Shown one piece after another: positions 13,021 through 30,349 of a DNA stretch of 64,000 bases. The stretch comes from Pholiota molesta. Its lineage: Eukaryota; Basidiomycota; Agaricomycetes; Agaricales; Strophariaceae. The first letter of the stretch is position 1. Every line of letters begins with the position of its first letter. Made by a program: the position numbers and the translations under genes. The notes beneath the pieces were generated by a model. It was not told the DNA's origin. It saw nothing but the letters and a program-made list of their open reading frames with translations, and made no database searches. The stretch is from the NCBI GenBank assembly GCA_014925825.1, contig JACGCK010000001.1, positions 496,001-560,000 of the forward strand. The letters are read 5' to 3'.

Positions 13021-15821
13021 TGTGGAACAACAACGATAACCAGCATTCAAGCTACCCCGGCGGACCGCCTGCGTGAGTTTCATTAAATACTGCTATCTAT
13101 TACACTCTAGATGACATCGTTTCTGTAGCTTCCCTAGCTTCCCTAACAGGTAAATGCAAACCAAACTACAACGTGTTCGAGGTCTAGTCTGACTCTCGAT
13201 CATTAGCGATGGTGGCTTTGGAATGCCTACCACCGCACCAGGACTTCCAACCCCTGCGCCAGGGATTCCAACGCCTCAACATGACTTCCACTCTGGCTAC
13301 GCTCCTTCATACGCTCCTCCTCCAGGACCACATTCTCCGTAAGTTGAGAGCAGCTATCCATGGCGTTTATGCTGACATTTGTTGGTTATCCAGTTATGGC
13401 TCGCAATCTCCGTCAGTATAATATCTAATAGATGGAAACCTGAAGTAGTATTGACAAGTGGAATAGATATGGTTCAATGCCAGGACCTCAGCTCTCCGGG
13501 TTAGTCACAATGACCTCCAAATGAACTGTTTGACTGATAAATCAAGCAGCTACAGCCCTCCTGCCGGTCCTCCTTCGGGGTGAGTGGCATCTATCCCGTA
13601 TATCTCTGCACCTTCTCAATAGAGTTTACGAATAAGTTATGGGCCCCCACCTGGCCCGCCTCCTTCTGGGTAAGCTCTAGTGATTCTTCAGCATTTATGC
13701 AATATGAACGTTGCGGATTGTAGCTATGGATCCCCTCCAGGCCCAGACCTCCAGTTGCAAGGGGATTCCCAGGCCAACAATACCATCAGCAACACCAAGG
13801 CGGATACCCTGGCCAGCAAGCTCATTCCAATAATGGTTACCCAGGACAGCAGCAATATGGACAGTGAGTACCAACTCTTATAAGTGTTTAGCGATCTCAT
13901 CTATGATCAAGAGGAGGCAATACCTATCGCCCCCCGTTAGTCACTTTTCAAAGCTGCATTCTCTTTGCAACTAAATTCACTCCTTCATTCAGCCGGAGCT
14001 CCTCCTCCTCCTCCTACCCAAGTGCAGAACTATGGCCCTCACTTCCAGGGTGCGAATAGTAGGGACGTTCAGCCCTTTTTCCAATATTCTCAATGTACTG
14101 GGAAGAAGAAGGCGCTTTGTGTAAGCGATTTATCGATCTCCTGTCTCCCGATGCTCACATCTCCCAGGTTGGAATTAATTACTTTGGGCAAGACGCCGAG
14201 TTAAAGGGATGCATCAACGACGTCAAAAACATCCAAAATTTCATCATTTGTGAGCTGCGTCTGGAAACTTTTTTCGCAGATGGCTGATACTCCCTTGAAG
14301 CGCAATATGGCTATAAGAAGGAGGACATGGTAACGCTCACTGACGATGCCACGGATCTTCGCGGGAGACCTACGCGGGCGAACATCGTACGCCAAGACTC
14401 AAAGACTCTCCTTCCAGAGTTGTATTTAATTGTTCATTCTTTGACAGCTTCAAGCAATGCAATGGCTCGTAAGCGGTGCACAACCAAACGATTCGTTGTT
14501 TTTCCACTGTTAGTAGTCTTGACTTCGAAGTTCAAGTAATATATGCTAATCCGTACCAGATTCTGGACATGGCGGTCAAACAAAGACACGGACGGCGACG
14601 AAGGAGACGGTTATGATGAAGGTATTTCCTTTTCGGTGACGATCCCATCTCGTATTGATTTTGAGCGCTATTTATCTAGTGATCTATCCAGTGAGTGACA
14701 GAGAGTACAAAATAGTGATAGTATCGCCAATTCTTTCTAGGTGGACTATGAATCCGAAGGACATATCGTGGATGATGTATGTTTCCATATACTTTGATGT
14801 TGTATGATGCAGCAATTAATCATTTTTGCAGCTTATCCATAACATTATGGTTAAACCACTTCCAGCAGGTTGTCGTTTGACCGCCATATTCGACGTAGGT
14901 TTTATCGATTATATAATTTGGGCGCGCTTATTTATCTCTTTGAAGTCTTGCCATTCGGGTTCTGCGATGGGTAAGATTTTTATTGATCATCAGCTTCGTG
15001 GTTGATATCGATACTGATTTTTTTTTTTTGGTTCAGATTTGCCTTACATTGTACGTATGTCTCTTTCAAACTGAAGCATTTCTCATTTTGGATTTCTATC
15101 CATCCAGTATTCGACTGAAGGAAAGGTCAAGGAACCCAATTTAGCCGCTGAAGCCGGACAAGGCCTCTTGTCGGCTGTTACTTCATATGCTCGTGGTGAC
15201 ATGAGTGGGGTCTTTAAGTCTGCTATGGGCCTAGTCAAGACAGCTACTGGTAACACGCAAAAGGCAGAGAGGATCACGAGGACTACCAAAACAAGCCCTG
15301 CTGATGTCGTGCGTATGATGCCCATTCTGCTGCTGCCTTAGTTTGATTGTGGGATTACTTTAAGATTTCCTGGAGTGGTTGCAAAGACTCCCAAACCAGT
15401 GCAGATGCTAATGAGGCGGGTCAAGCTACTGGAGCTATGAGCTATGTATGTTCTTTCCAACATTTCATCATACCTTTAACACTTACATTCGTCTCCATAG
15501 GCATTCGTCACGCTCTCGGTATAGCCTTCTCATTTGATATCGCCACAGTCCTTTTCTGATATCAGCATTTTGTCCAGGGGCTAACAAGCAGCAGAGCTAC
15601 CAACAACTCTTGGTCTCCATCCGCGACATCTTGAAATCGAAATACAGCCAAAAGCCTCAGGTGTGTATTTATCTATCTATCCTATCAACAAAATATGGTT
15701 TGATAATTTATTGCCCCATCAGTTGTCTAGCTCACACCCGATGGTAATTTTTTTCTTGCCTCCAATACTAAGAGCTTGTATGATCGCTTGATAGGACACC
15801 AACATTATGTTCATCTGTTAA
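13021..15821 (+). CDS. Metacaspase (type I, with proline/glutamine-rich prodomain)
   Basis: Calcium-dependent cysteine protease that cleaves after Arg or Lys; fungal members act in proteostasis and cell death. It starts MWNNNDNQHSSYPGGPPA. The prodomain is spread over several tiny exons (13394-13411, 13467-13499, 13550-13579, 13637-13669), each coding one Tyr-Gly/Pro-rich unit, followed by a Gln/Gly/Tyr-rich exon at 13724-13867. The p20 domain begins at about 14095 (CTGKKKALC, then VGINYFGQDAELKGCINDV). The catalytic His is in HYSGHGGQ (split by an intron at about 14505-14560) and the catalytic Cys in FDSCHSGSAM (after the intron ending at about 14970). The protein ends DTNIMFIC-stop, as metacaspases do. 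One base is missing in the C run near 13742, which would restore the QQYHQQHQGGYPGQQ frame. About 430 residues expected. Confidence 0.93.
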
Positions 15822-17157
15822 ACAGGTGTCTAGCAGATATTTGTGAAATTATTCCAGGACTTTTGGCCTGATGATTAGATGGCAGTAGTCCTGGAGATCT
15901 ACCCAGTCATATGGGATGAATTCGTGGACGCAATGTTTTTCTTGTTTTGTAATTGTCATGTTCTGTGTAAATGAGAAATCAATGAAGATCTCCTAATATA
16001 ATTGAATTATTTTCTGCTCCAATCATTGTTGAAAACAGTCGGCTGTGTTGACTCAGTGTTGACCTGTCTTGACATATTTATCTCCACAAACGTGAAGTTG
16101 AAAGAGATGAAAGATGGAGTTGACGGAGGCAATTGGCCATGATGTCAAGCTGTCAAGGTACCACGGAAGCATCTCGTTTAAAGTGTCGGCATGGAGGATC
16201 GAAGATCTGCCGTATTCCGTTCCGTCATCTCGTGACCAGGGACGACGGAATGTATATTTAGCTTCTTCGTGCAGTGGTCGCGATGAAAAAGGCATTCGCC
16301 ATGATGCTAGTATATAGTACTTATTGATTGTCATTGGTGATGAAGAAGGCGTTTTGCTAAAGCCGTGCCGCGCCTTTTTTCGTCTTTCAAAGATTCTACA
16401 TACATATTTGTTTCGGAATGACCGGACTCGGCCGCGGCCGGCAACATCAGATCCAAGAATAACCAAGATCTGTGGTCAACCTCCAAAATCAGTGGTTGGA
16501 GCTGGCTTTGTGGGCGGTTTATTGGCTACGTATAGTGTAACTCGATGAACATATTAGAATAGGGAACCTTTGAAATTTTGATAGCATCCTTACTGGCTTA
16601 GGGTTGGGTCACAAATAGCCAGAATTAATAGTTAATTATGTAGTAGGTCTGTTTTGTTAGACTCATCGATCAAATGCTCCTGGATGAGTTTATATATTCT
16701 ATGGGGACTTTACTTGAGGTCCAGATAGCAGCGATGAAAGGTATGCGTGGTTTATATGGGCTATGACCTTATTTTTACCTGCACTGGTATCAGAGGCTGT
16801 AGCATGCGAGTCATATTGAAACTTCCGAGAATGGATTAGCCAGCTTGCCGAGTGTCTCAACAGGATATTGAAACACGCGCGAGGCATTTGGACAATAACT
16901 GAGAAATTTCAACGTCGTTAATTATTAATCGTGTGCTTCTTCAAAACACCCAGTTTAGATCAGGTTTGGTAGATTGCCATGAAGACAAAGGTGCCACAAG
17001 GTTTCCATATTCGGTAATTTACCCACGGAGAACCCCCATCGACTAACATAACCTGCGAAATTCGAACTCCGCCACTTACTCTCCTACGCCGTTACTCCCA
17101 GAAAGCCTGGAAGGCGAGGTCCAACCTCCCAAAAAATCCAGCGTTTTCCCCTTAAAC
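15822..17157. other. Intergenic between metacaspase and KDM5-type gene
   Basis: 1.3 kb without recognisable coding sequence. A minus-strand open frame of 137 codons at 16053-16466 has no recognisable domain and ordinary composition; I treat it as chance or at most a doubtful orphan. The bases just before 17158 are the likely promoter of the demethylase gene. Confidence 0.5.
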
Positions 17158-23312
<6,155 letters not shown>

Positions 23313-24027
23313 AGTCTTTGTTCTTCTTGGATTATGTAGCTGTTGTTTTGACCAATTTTTGATTACCTGCTGTTTTTTGTATCCTCCGCTGTTGGGTTTT
23401 GCTGTCTTAATTCGTATTTTACTCTATGCCGCACTATTTCTCTTTCTCTTCGTCAGATCCCCTTTTTTATTTATTTGCATTACCGCCTTTCTCGTTCGTC
23501 TATGTAGCAGGATCTTGAAACTTGTGTTATTAGAATTACAATGGGTATATGCACTCTACAATGTCATCAATTGACAACATAAGCAAAAATAAAATTTCCC
23601 CTTCCATCTATCTATTTCCCCATGATTTATGTCTAGCTATGTATATGAGTGCGTGATAAAAACATCTGCAGCATGATGTGTAATGCATGTGGAGCGACGG
23701 ATGAGAAAACAATTTGCCCAACGCAGGAAAGGTCGACGACGAAAAATGTCACGACGGTGAACGAAATCGAAGCCACATGTGTAAGTACAATCAGAAAGGG
23801 ATGGAGGCCGTAATATCGTATGTAGTCGTGAGATGAAGCATGATAATAACGTTCGTGGGGTCGGTCGGAGGCCACGAACAACGAACATAGCATAAACCAA
23901 TAAAGCGAAAGAAAAAAGCAAATAAAAAAGAGAAAAGCACCAGCAACGTCTTAGGACTGGGCAGCGCCCATCTACCCACCGCCCAGCCCCCGATCGTGCC
24001 ATTCTTAAAAACAGGCAGGTCCGCAGA
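23313..24027. other. Convergent 3' region between KDM5-type and Mg transporter genes
   Basis: 0.7 kb between two converging genes. T-rich 3' UTR sequence of the demethylase gene lies at 23330-23480. The 192-codon minus-strand open frame crossing 24028 is an out-of-frame shadow of the transporter's last exons. Nothing else is seen. Confidence 0.6.
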
Positions 24028-26816
24028 TCACTTGCGCACCATGAAGCGGTACGTCGAGTACCCGCCAATAATCGCAAACGCCACCAGGCCCGCGATAATC
24101 GAGATAAACCAGGTGTATCCCTGCCGCAGCGCAGTCGCAGCGCGTCAGCGATGGTGTGCGTGGTAAGATGACAAGAAAGGGAAGGGACGTACGTCGACGC
24201 CTTGGCCTGGAACATGCACGTTCATGCCCCACAGACCTATCGGACGGAACATGGATGAGATGTGGGTTTTTAGACGCGCGCGAATGAAACAAGTATGGAA
24301 AGCAAGCGGGCAGCATGAGAAAGAATTTGCCATGCTACGTTATGGCAAATACGTGTGGGCGTACGCGTGTAGGATAAGCAACTTGGGCGCGTGTATGCGT
24401 GCAGGCGACATCATGGACCAAGAGCACACGCAAGATGATGCCAAAGCCAAAATGTGAAGGGCAAAGAAAACTCACCAGTGACCAGGTTCATGGGAATCAG
24501 GACCGTTCCGAGCGCCGTGAGCTTGGAGAGCACGTCGTTGATCTGGTTGTTCGCGTCCGTCATCTCGATCGAGATCTGCGCGAGGTAGTTCGAGTGCGAG
24601 CGCGAGAGGATCTTCTCATAGTGGTTCAGATTCTGCGTCATCGTGATCAAATGGTCCTAAAAACAAGAGAAAAAAATATTTAGTTATTCGACGACAGTAA
24701 TCAAAATAAAAGAGGGGTAACCTGGATATCAGATAGATAGAGACCCTATAAAGATAAGATAAAATAAGCGAACACCTTCGAGGAGGACTTAGACACAGGA
24801 CATACGATATCCGACGTCGGCGCCACTCTCCAATTCTCATTGCACCGCTTCGCCAGCCCCTTCACCACATCCGCCTTGTTCCCCATCAGGCGCAGCAGCC
24901 CCATCACCTTCTTCCTGCACGTCCCGATGCGCCTCAGCATATCGCTCTGCTCCGCCTCCTTCAGGATGAGCACGAGCTCGTCGATGCTGTCGACCTCGTA
25001 CTCGATGCCCTGGATGAGCGGCCCGAACGCGTCCGTGATGTCGTCGATGAGCGCGTACGAGATCCAGTCCGAGGTCACGGAGATGTAGTCCTTGAGCTGC
25101 TTGATGCGGCGGCGCACGTTCTGCGGGTGCGGCGTCGGCCGGAAGTGGAAGGAGAGGATGCCCTCGCGGAAGACGATGATGTACATGTTCAGCGGCTCGA
25201 GGTGCGTCGGGCTGTACGGGTCCTGGTCGAAGGAGCGGAAGCAGACGAGGTAGTAGTTCCGGAAGAGCTCGATCTTCTCGCGCGTCTCCTCCATCAGGAT
25301 ATCCTCCGTCGTCAGTGGATGGATGGAGAACACCTGCGGACGTCGTGAGTGGGTCTGATACAGCGGAGAGGCGCGCAACCGACCTTGCTGAGCATTTTCA
25401 TCTCCTCGTCCGTCGGGCTCTGGACGTCCAGCCACCATGTGTTTCCGTCGCCGTCCTGGTCCATCGCCACGCCCGCGCCCACCATGCCATTGTGGCCGCC
25501 CTTGTCCACGCCGCCTGCGCCAGTGCGCCTGTTCAGCGTCGCACTGCTCCTCCCGCTCGCGTCGTTCGAGTGGTCATTCGGACCCGCACCGTTCGTCTTC
25601 CCGGCGCCCGAGTGCGGCGCCTTGGCCGCTTCCTGGTACGGGGGCGAGGCTTTCGCCTGCGGCGCCGCCTTGGCATCGCCCGCGAGCGTCGCCGCCGCGT
25701 CCTGGCTGCCCGCCCGCGACGGCGGGATCCCCGCGAACAGCTGCGCAAACGTCTGGCCATCCGCCGGCAGCTCGGCGAGGCTGCGCGCGTGGATGGTCGC
25801 GGACAGCGCGTTGGAGTAGAAGGAGAAGCGGTACGGGCGCGCGTGGCCGGTGTTGAGGATGCCGCCGGGGACGGGGAGGCCGACGACGGCGTCGTACGCG
25901 GGCCCGGCGGAGGGCCCGAGTGCTGGCCGAGGACCTGGCCGAGGCGCGCGGAGAAGGAGGAGGGCGGGTCGGCGGCGGCGGATTCGAAGAGGGCCATCTT
26001 GCCGCCGATGCCCTTGCGGTGGGAGCGCGGGTGGGTGTTGCTCTGGCTGAGCTTGCGGTGGCGCAGGGGCCGGAACGAGGCCTGGTCTTCCTCGGGGGAC
26101 TGGAGCCCGTCCGCGGGCGGCGGCGGGGCGTCGCCTGCGCTCGTAGGCAGATGGGTGGAGCTGGAGGCGACGGCATTCGAGTCGGTGTCATGGACGGGGG
26201 GCGGTGGTTCGACGAGGCTGAGCTTGGGGCGCCTGGGCTGGGCGCCGAGGGGGAAGCGGGACTTGTCGGGGGAGTTGAGGCCGAGCCTGTCCTTCTCCTC
26301 GGCTGCGAACTCTTCCATGCCGGTGAAGTCGAAGGCGGACTGAGAGACATTGGCCTGGTAGGTGGGCAGGCCGAAGTTGGAGGCCTGGGGGTCGTCGGTG
26401 TGGGGCGAGACGTGGTGGGGGCTCAGCAGCGAGGGATCGGAGCGGCTCATGGGCCGCAGAGAGGGCTGGAGGTGGCTGCGGGCGTCGGAATCGGGGTGGT
26501 CCTCGTCGCCGAAGTGGATATCGGCGGCGTGATCGTCGAGGAGGGCAAAGTCCTGCTGGGGGACGGGGAAGGGATCTTCGTCGATGGCGGTGGGGGAGAG
26601 GCCCTGGGGACTGGCGCTGAGGAGGGTGTCCCTGCGGGCGAGGGAGAGCTGCATGGCCATGTCGACGTCCATGGTGCGCTGCCGCTCGCGCACCTGGGGG
26701 TCATTGGGGTCGAAGGAGCGGTTGAGCGTGGGCGAGTGGCGCAGCCGCGTCAGCTCACTGTGCTCGCTGGGCGAGATGCTCCGCCGCGGAGGGCTGTCGC
26801 TGGGCAAATTCGCCAT
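24028..26816 (-). CDS. CorA-family magnesium transporter, ALR/MNR2 type
   Basis: Fungal CorA/ALR family, which carries Mg2+ across the plasma membrane (ALR1/2) or vacuolar membrane (MNR2). It reads from ATG 26816 (MANLPSDSPPRRSISPSE) through a long Ser/Pro-rich cytosolic N-terminus. The CorA core begins near 25450 (WWLDVQSPTDEEMKMLSK), with an intron at about 25384-25333, then FSIHPLTTEDILMEETREK, FRNYYLVCFRSFD, the long coiled helix with EVDSIDELVLILKEAEQSDM, and the pore signature GMN in GLWGMNVHVPGQ near 24230. The second membrane helix and basic end (GGYSTYRFMVRK) close it at 24028. One base is missing near 25913-25918 (GGG/CCC run), between QHSG and PSAGPAYDAVVGLP. The gene is markedly GC-rich. 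MNR2 against ALR1 cannot be decided here. Confidence 0.92.
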
Positions 26817-26918
26817 ATCAAAAGTCAACCCATTGCATGCCAAAAGAAAAAAATCTCAAAGTTGTTTGGTTGCCATCTCACATCAGCCCATAACCTTCAT
26901 CCTCTACCATCTTCCACA

Positions 26919-27005
26919 GCCCCCGTTGTCTAATGGTTATGACGTCAGACTTCTATAACATCAGCTTATATCTGGAGGTTGCGGGTTCGAATCCCGCCGG
27001 GGGTT
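26919..27005 (+). tRNA. tRNA-Arg (anticodon TCT) with a 14-base intron
   Basis: Cloverleaf read by hand: acceptor GCCCCCG (26919-26925) pairs with CGGGGGT (26998-27004, with one G-T pair); D arm closed by GTC/GAC; anticodon stem TCAGA/TCTGG; T arm GCGGG-TTCGAAT-CCCGC. Anticodon loop C-T-TCT-A places the anticodon TCT at 26952-26954, followed by an intron of about 14 bases (26956-26969) in the canonical position after base 37. The B box GGTTCGAATCC is intact. Four T residues at 27010-27013 suit a Pol III terminator. It lies 102 bases upstream of the transporter start, divergently oriented. Confidence 0.88.
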
Positions 27006-27009
27006 TATC

Positions 27010-27013
27010 TTTT
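27010..27013 (+). terminator. Likely RNA polymerase III terminator of tRNA-Arg
   Basis: A run of four T six bases after the tRNA body, the minimal Pol III stop signal in fungi. Confidence 0.55.
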
Positions 27014-29312
27014 GTCAGTGCTCTGCTCCGCGTGGAAGGAACTTGCTTTGGCCTTTTTTTCATCTTGATTCTTGTCTTGGCCGCTTCCGAAACTGCCGTT
27101 TTCCCCATGTCTTCCTTGAACCTTCCGGTTCTCATTTGTTTTGATCACACATCTCGCCTTCAAATTACGATCTCTCTGCTTGCGCCTCGTGTGTGCCATC
27201 ACACATTTGTCTCTACCCCTTGTGTCCGTGGTCTCCTCTTCACTGTCAGAAACAATTTCCAAGGAGAATGAACGTATTAGCAGACTCAAGATCCCTGCAG
27301 CTGTTAGATTCCTATGTACTAGTACAGCACCCGTGTAAGTAGTCCCTCAAGCACGTTCTTGCCCTCAACGGCACGTTGTTCGAACCGTTCTGCCTTTTTC
27401 GACTTATCTTCCCCAGCCACGCACTTGTTTTATCTGCAAAGTGGGCCAGAGTGGGCCCTGAATGCTATCGCATCCGCTGAACCCTCGTGTACTCATGTCA
27501 TTTCCGTTGTTCATTTACTTACTCACCACCCAATTCCCTCGATCATGGGCTCCCGGAGAACACGTTGAGAAATCAAAAGGGCAAATCACACTTTAGACAG
27601 GCCGGCGAACATGCATAGGGTAGGATGGATCTTATACTGCGCTATAAACATATCGCTCGTTATGTGTCTCAAGTGGTCTAGGGCTTGCTTTGTCGCGTGT
27701 TCGGAGCCCTTACTTCTGGACCTAGAGGTTTGAAAAATAAACGTTGACTACTAACCAGGCGTCTGACGGGCATTCGATTCCAACAGGCCCAGTATTGCAT
27801 ATTTCTTAAAACCAACCAGGACTACTTTCTTCACCGGATTATTGGTTCGTTCTATATACTTACCTTCCTTGGATAGACTCTGAACTTAATGAACACTACC
27901 TTGGCTCGCTAATTCATTACAATGGGTCTTGTACGTAGTCTGCAGTCGCAAAGGCCTTGACATCTTGGTCTCTGGCCATAAAGCGCAGTATTTTGTACTG
28001 GTATGAATTTGAGTATATGTTTAGAATCACCTCCTTCAAGAATGGGCGCTTCACCGGCGCTTATATTTGAGACTCCGCCCTATTGAAAACTGGGGGTATA
28101 ATCCGGCATGTGGCAAATATTAATATACTCCTAACTTGATCTCCGTCCGACCTACTACGCTAGTGGTACAATAAACTGGTCCAGAATACGTAGTCTTGAA
28201 TAGAGCGTATTATATAGACTTGGGCGACGGTGAGGCCAAAATCTGTACCATTTTCTGTCGTCTATGAACTCCTTCAACCCCGGAGCATCTTCAAGACAAA
28301 GCTGTGCATGAAACTGCTCTCACTGCCGGGGTATGCATATTTTCCAACGTGGAAAAACCTTTGAACGTCGTGTGTCATTTGTACAGTATTTTTGTTTCTG
28401 GTTATCGTCTATTTGGTCCTAATTCCCATAATGAACTTGGTCCGCATCCCCAAGCGTGAGCTTGTGCATCATTCTTCCCTTGTTCAACCGGCGATTCTGA
28501 GAACAAAGAACTAGAGCAGGTTATTTATTCAGGCCTCGTGTATGTTTCTTTCATTTCCCTCGATCGTCTGCGGCTGGGGAAGATTGACAAATGAAATCTC
28601 ACATCGAGCCCAGCATTCTCACTCCGCAACTGCGTATGTACCACGGGGCTGTTCGCGAAGGTCGACTCGTTCACATCTCAATGATCTCATTATTGACTCG
28701 CTGAGCTCATCGAGTTCGAATTTGGATTGACAGGAATACAAACGTTGCTGCCACATTATGGCCGACCCGATGTCATTTATCTATAGAAAACGCTCACTTG
28801 CTGGTCTAGTAGTGGGATGCTAAATACACGCATAGCAGCGTGTGTCCTCTCTGAATACAGCCTGAACCGTTTTACTACGCGCCTCTTTGTCAAGGCGGGC
28901 GCAGACAGGCGTCGGGCCAGTGTGCAAAATGACCCTTCAGCGTAGAGTTTATTTATACCCTCGACGTCATATCTAGCGGTGATCTTGCCTTCCGAGGGAG
29001 ATAATTAGATTGCTTGCCCAAAAAGGTGTTGCTGCAGAACTATGACGAATAGCCAAAAAACCCGACACACCGCCATAACATAGCATCATGATAATTTCTC
29101 ACCATCGCTTGATCATCGCAGGATTTCAGCTTCGCCAAAGCACATCGAACAGTAATGCCACAGATTTCAGCTCCACTTCGACATGAGCTTCTCTTGATGA
29201 GATCTTCGCTTTCGTCAGTTGTGTACAGTATCGGACCAGTATGTCTCTTGGGGTCCAATTTTTGTCTGGAAAATCTGCTTTCAAGAATGCGTAATAAAGC
29301 CTCAGGAAAACG
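27014..29312. other. Gene-poor stretch between tRNA-Arg and hydrophobin
   Basis: 2.3 kb with only short open frames and no exon chain, conserved motif or RNA fold that I can support. It may hold the regulatory region of the hydrophobin gene. Confidence 0.5.
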
Positions 29313-29319
29313 TATAAAA
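29313..29319 (+). promoter_or_regulatory. TATA-box-like TATAAAA before the hydrophobin
   Basis: Perfect TATAAAA. Hydrophobin genes commonly have a strong TATA box, but here it lies only about 5 bases before readable signal-peptide codons, too close to be the promoter of an intact gene. Confidence 0.4.
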
Positions 29320-29324
29320 GCCAA

Positions 29325-29785
29325 GCTCTCGCCACTCTCGCCCTCGCCACCCTGCGGCCGCCACCCCCACTCGTCGCAATGACAGTGGGCCGTCCAACCA
29401 GTGCAACACCGGAACCCTCCAGTGCTGCGCCAGCACCCCGACCGCGAGCGACCCGTCCACCGCGGCCCTCCTCGGTCTCTTGGGCGTCGTCGTCGTCCAG
29501 GACGTCACTGCCCTCGTCGGGGTGACCTGCTCCCCCATCACTGGCGTTGGCGTCAGTGGCACGTCTTGGTTCGTGTCTTATTTATCACCGTGCTTGAATT
29601 TTGGATCTTACAGTTACTTCTTTCTATTCGTAGCTCTGAACAGCCCGTGTGCTGCACCGACAACTCCTTCAGTAAGCGCCGTGGCGCCTGCGCTCATTTT
29701 ATATTTATATGCCGGGATTGCTGACTATTTTGTTGCAGATGGTATCATTGCCTTGGGCTGCACTCCCATTAACATCAACATCTAG
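29325..29785 (+). CDS. Class I hydrophobin (5' end not resolved)
   Basis: Small secreted amphipathic protein that self-assembles at air-water interfaces and coats aerial hyphae. Three exons: up to 29568, 29634-29671, 29739-29785. The eight-Cys pattern is complete: C-x6-CC (CNTGTLQCC), then about 33 residues to C4 (TCSPI), 12 to C5, C-x5-CC across the first intron (CSEQPVCC), and the last Cys in LGCTPININI-stop. The spacing from C3 to C4 is class I. Upstream codons read ALATLALATL, a signal-peptide core, but need one extra base near 29353-29355 to join ATPTRRNDSG, and no in-frame ATG is seen before them. Either the start is lost, which would make it a pseudogene, or further sequence errors hide it. 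Confidence 0.85.
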
Positions 29786-30349
29786 GCTATCGTACAAGAC
29801 TCGGAAAGAAGTGGACATCTAGGATCTTTGTTGTATATTTGCGTATTTTGCCAATGAAATTCGAATTCGACTTTCAACACATTTTCGCATTGAGCAAGAA
29901 TCGGTATACCATTCTAAACGCATGCCAATGTTAAATAATAGTATGCAGAGCGTTACTTAATATGTCCGAGGCCTACTGAAGCCCAGAAGGACTTATTGCG
30001 TCGGTCACAGTCTCGAGGTTCGTCAATAAAGTCAAAAACCCTGCTGAGATCTTCGACCCACTTTTACTCCCCCGCGATAGATTGTCGTCGAATCAATGTA
30101 CCAACGGCGTTATCTGGCGTTATCCAGGCTGCGTAAGCTTTAAGGTTCCCAGTCTTCTAGGCATCGCCGTCCAGGATTCACAGACGGACGAAACATAACT
30201 AGCGGATCAAATTTTGCTAAAAAGTTTCTGTATTACACAGTATTACACCATAATGAATAATGTCTCCTGCCACTGTGTGTAGAGAATATGAGCCCTTGTG
30301 ATGTCGAAAATTCTTGTATAGATTTTGGGAGGTTGACTGTCTCATAAAA
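29786..30349. other. Hydrophobin 3' flank, no gene seen
   Basis: About 560 bases of A/T-rich sequence after the hydrophobin stop. No coding or RNA feature is supported. Confidence 0.5.

Noticed and set aside
16053..16466. 137-codon minus-strand frame as a gene
   Set aside because: No recognisable motif, no partner exons and no neighbour support; could be a chance open frame.
23637..24215. 192-codon minus-strand frame as a separate gene
   Set aside because: It covers the last exons of the Mg transporter in another frame and has a composition typical of a shadow.
25315..26933. Long plus-strand frames (337 and 342 codons) opposite the Mg transporter
   Set aside because: High GC leaves few stops on the opposite strand; composition is Gly/Arg/Ala-rich, and the true CorA domain with GMN lies on the minus strand.
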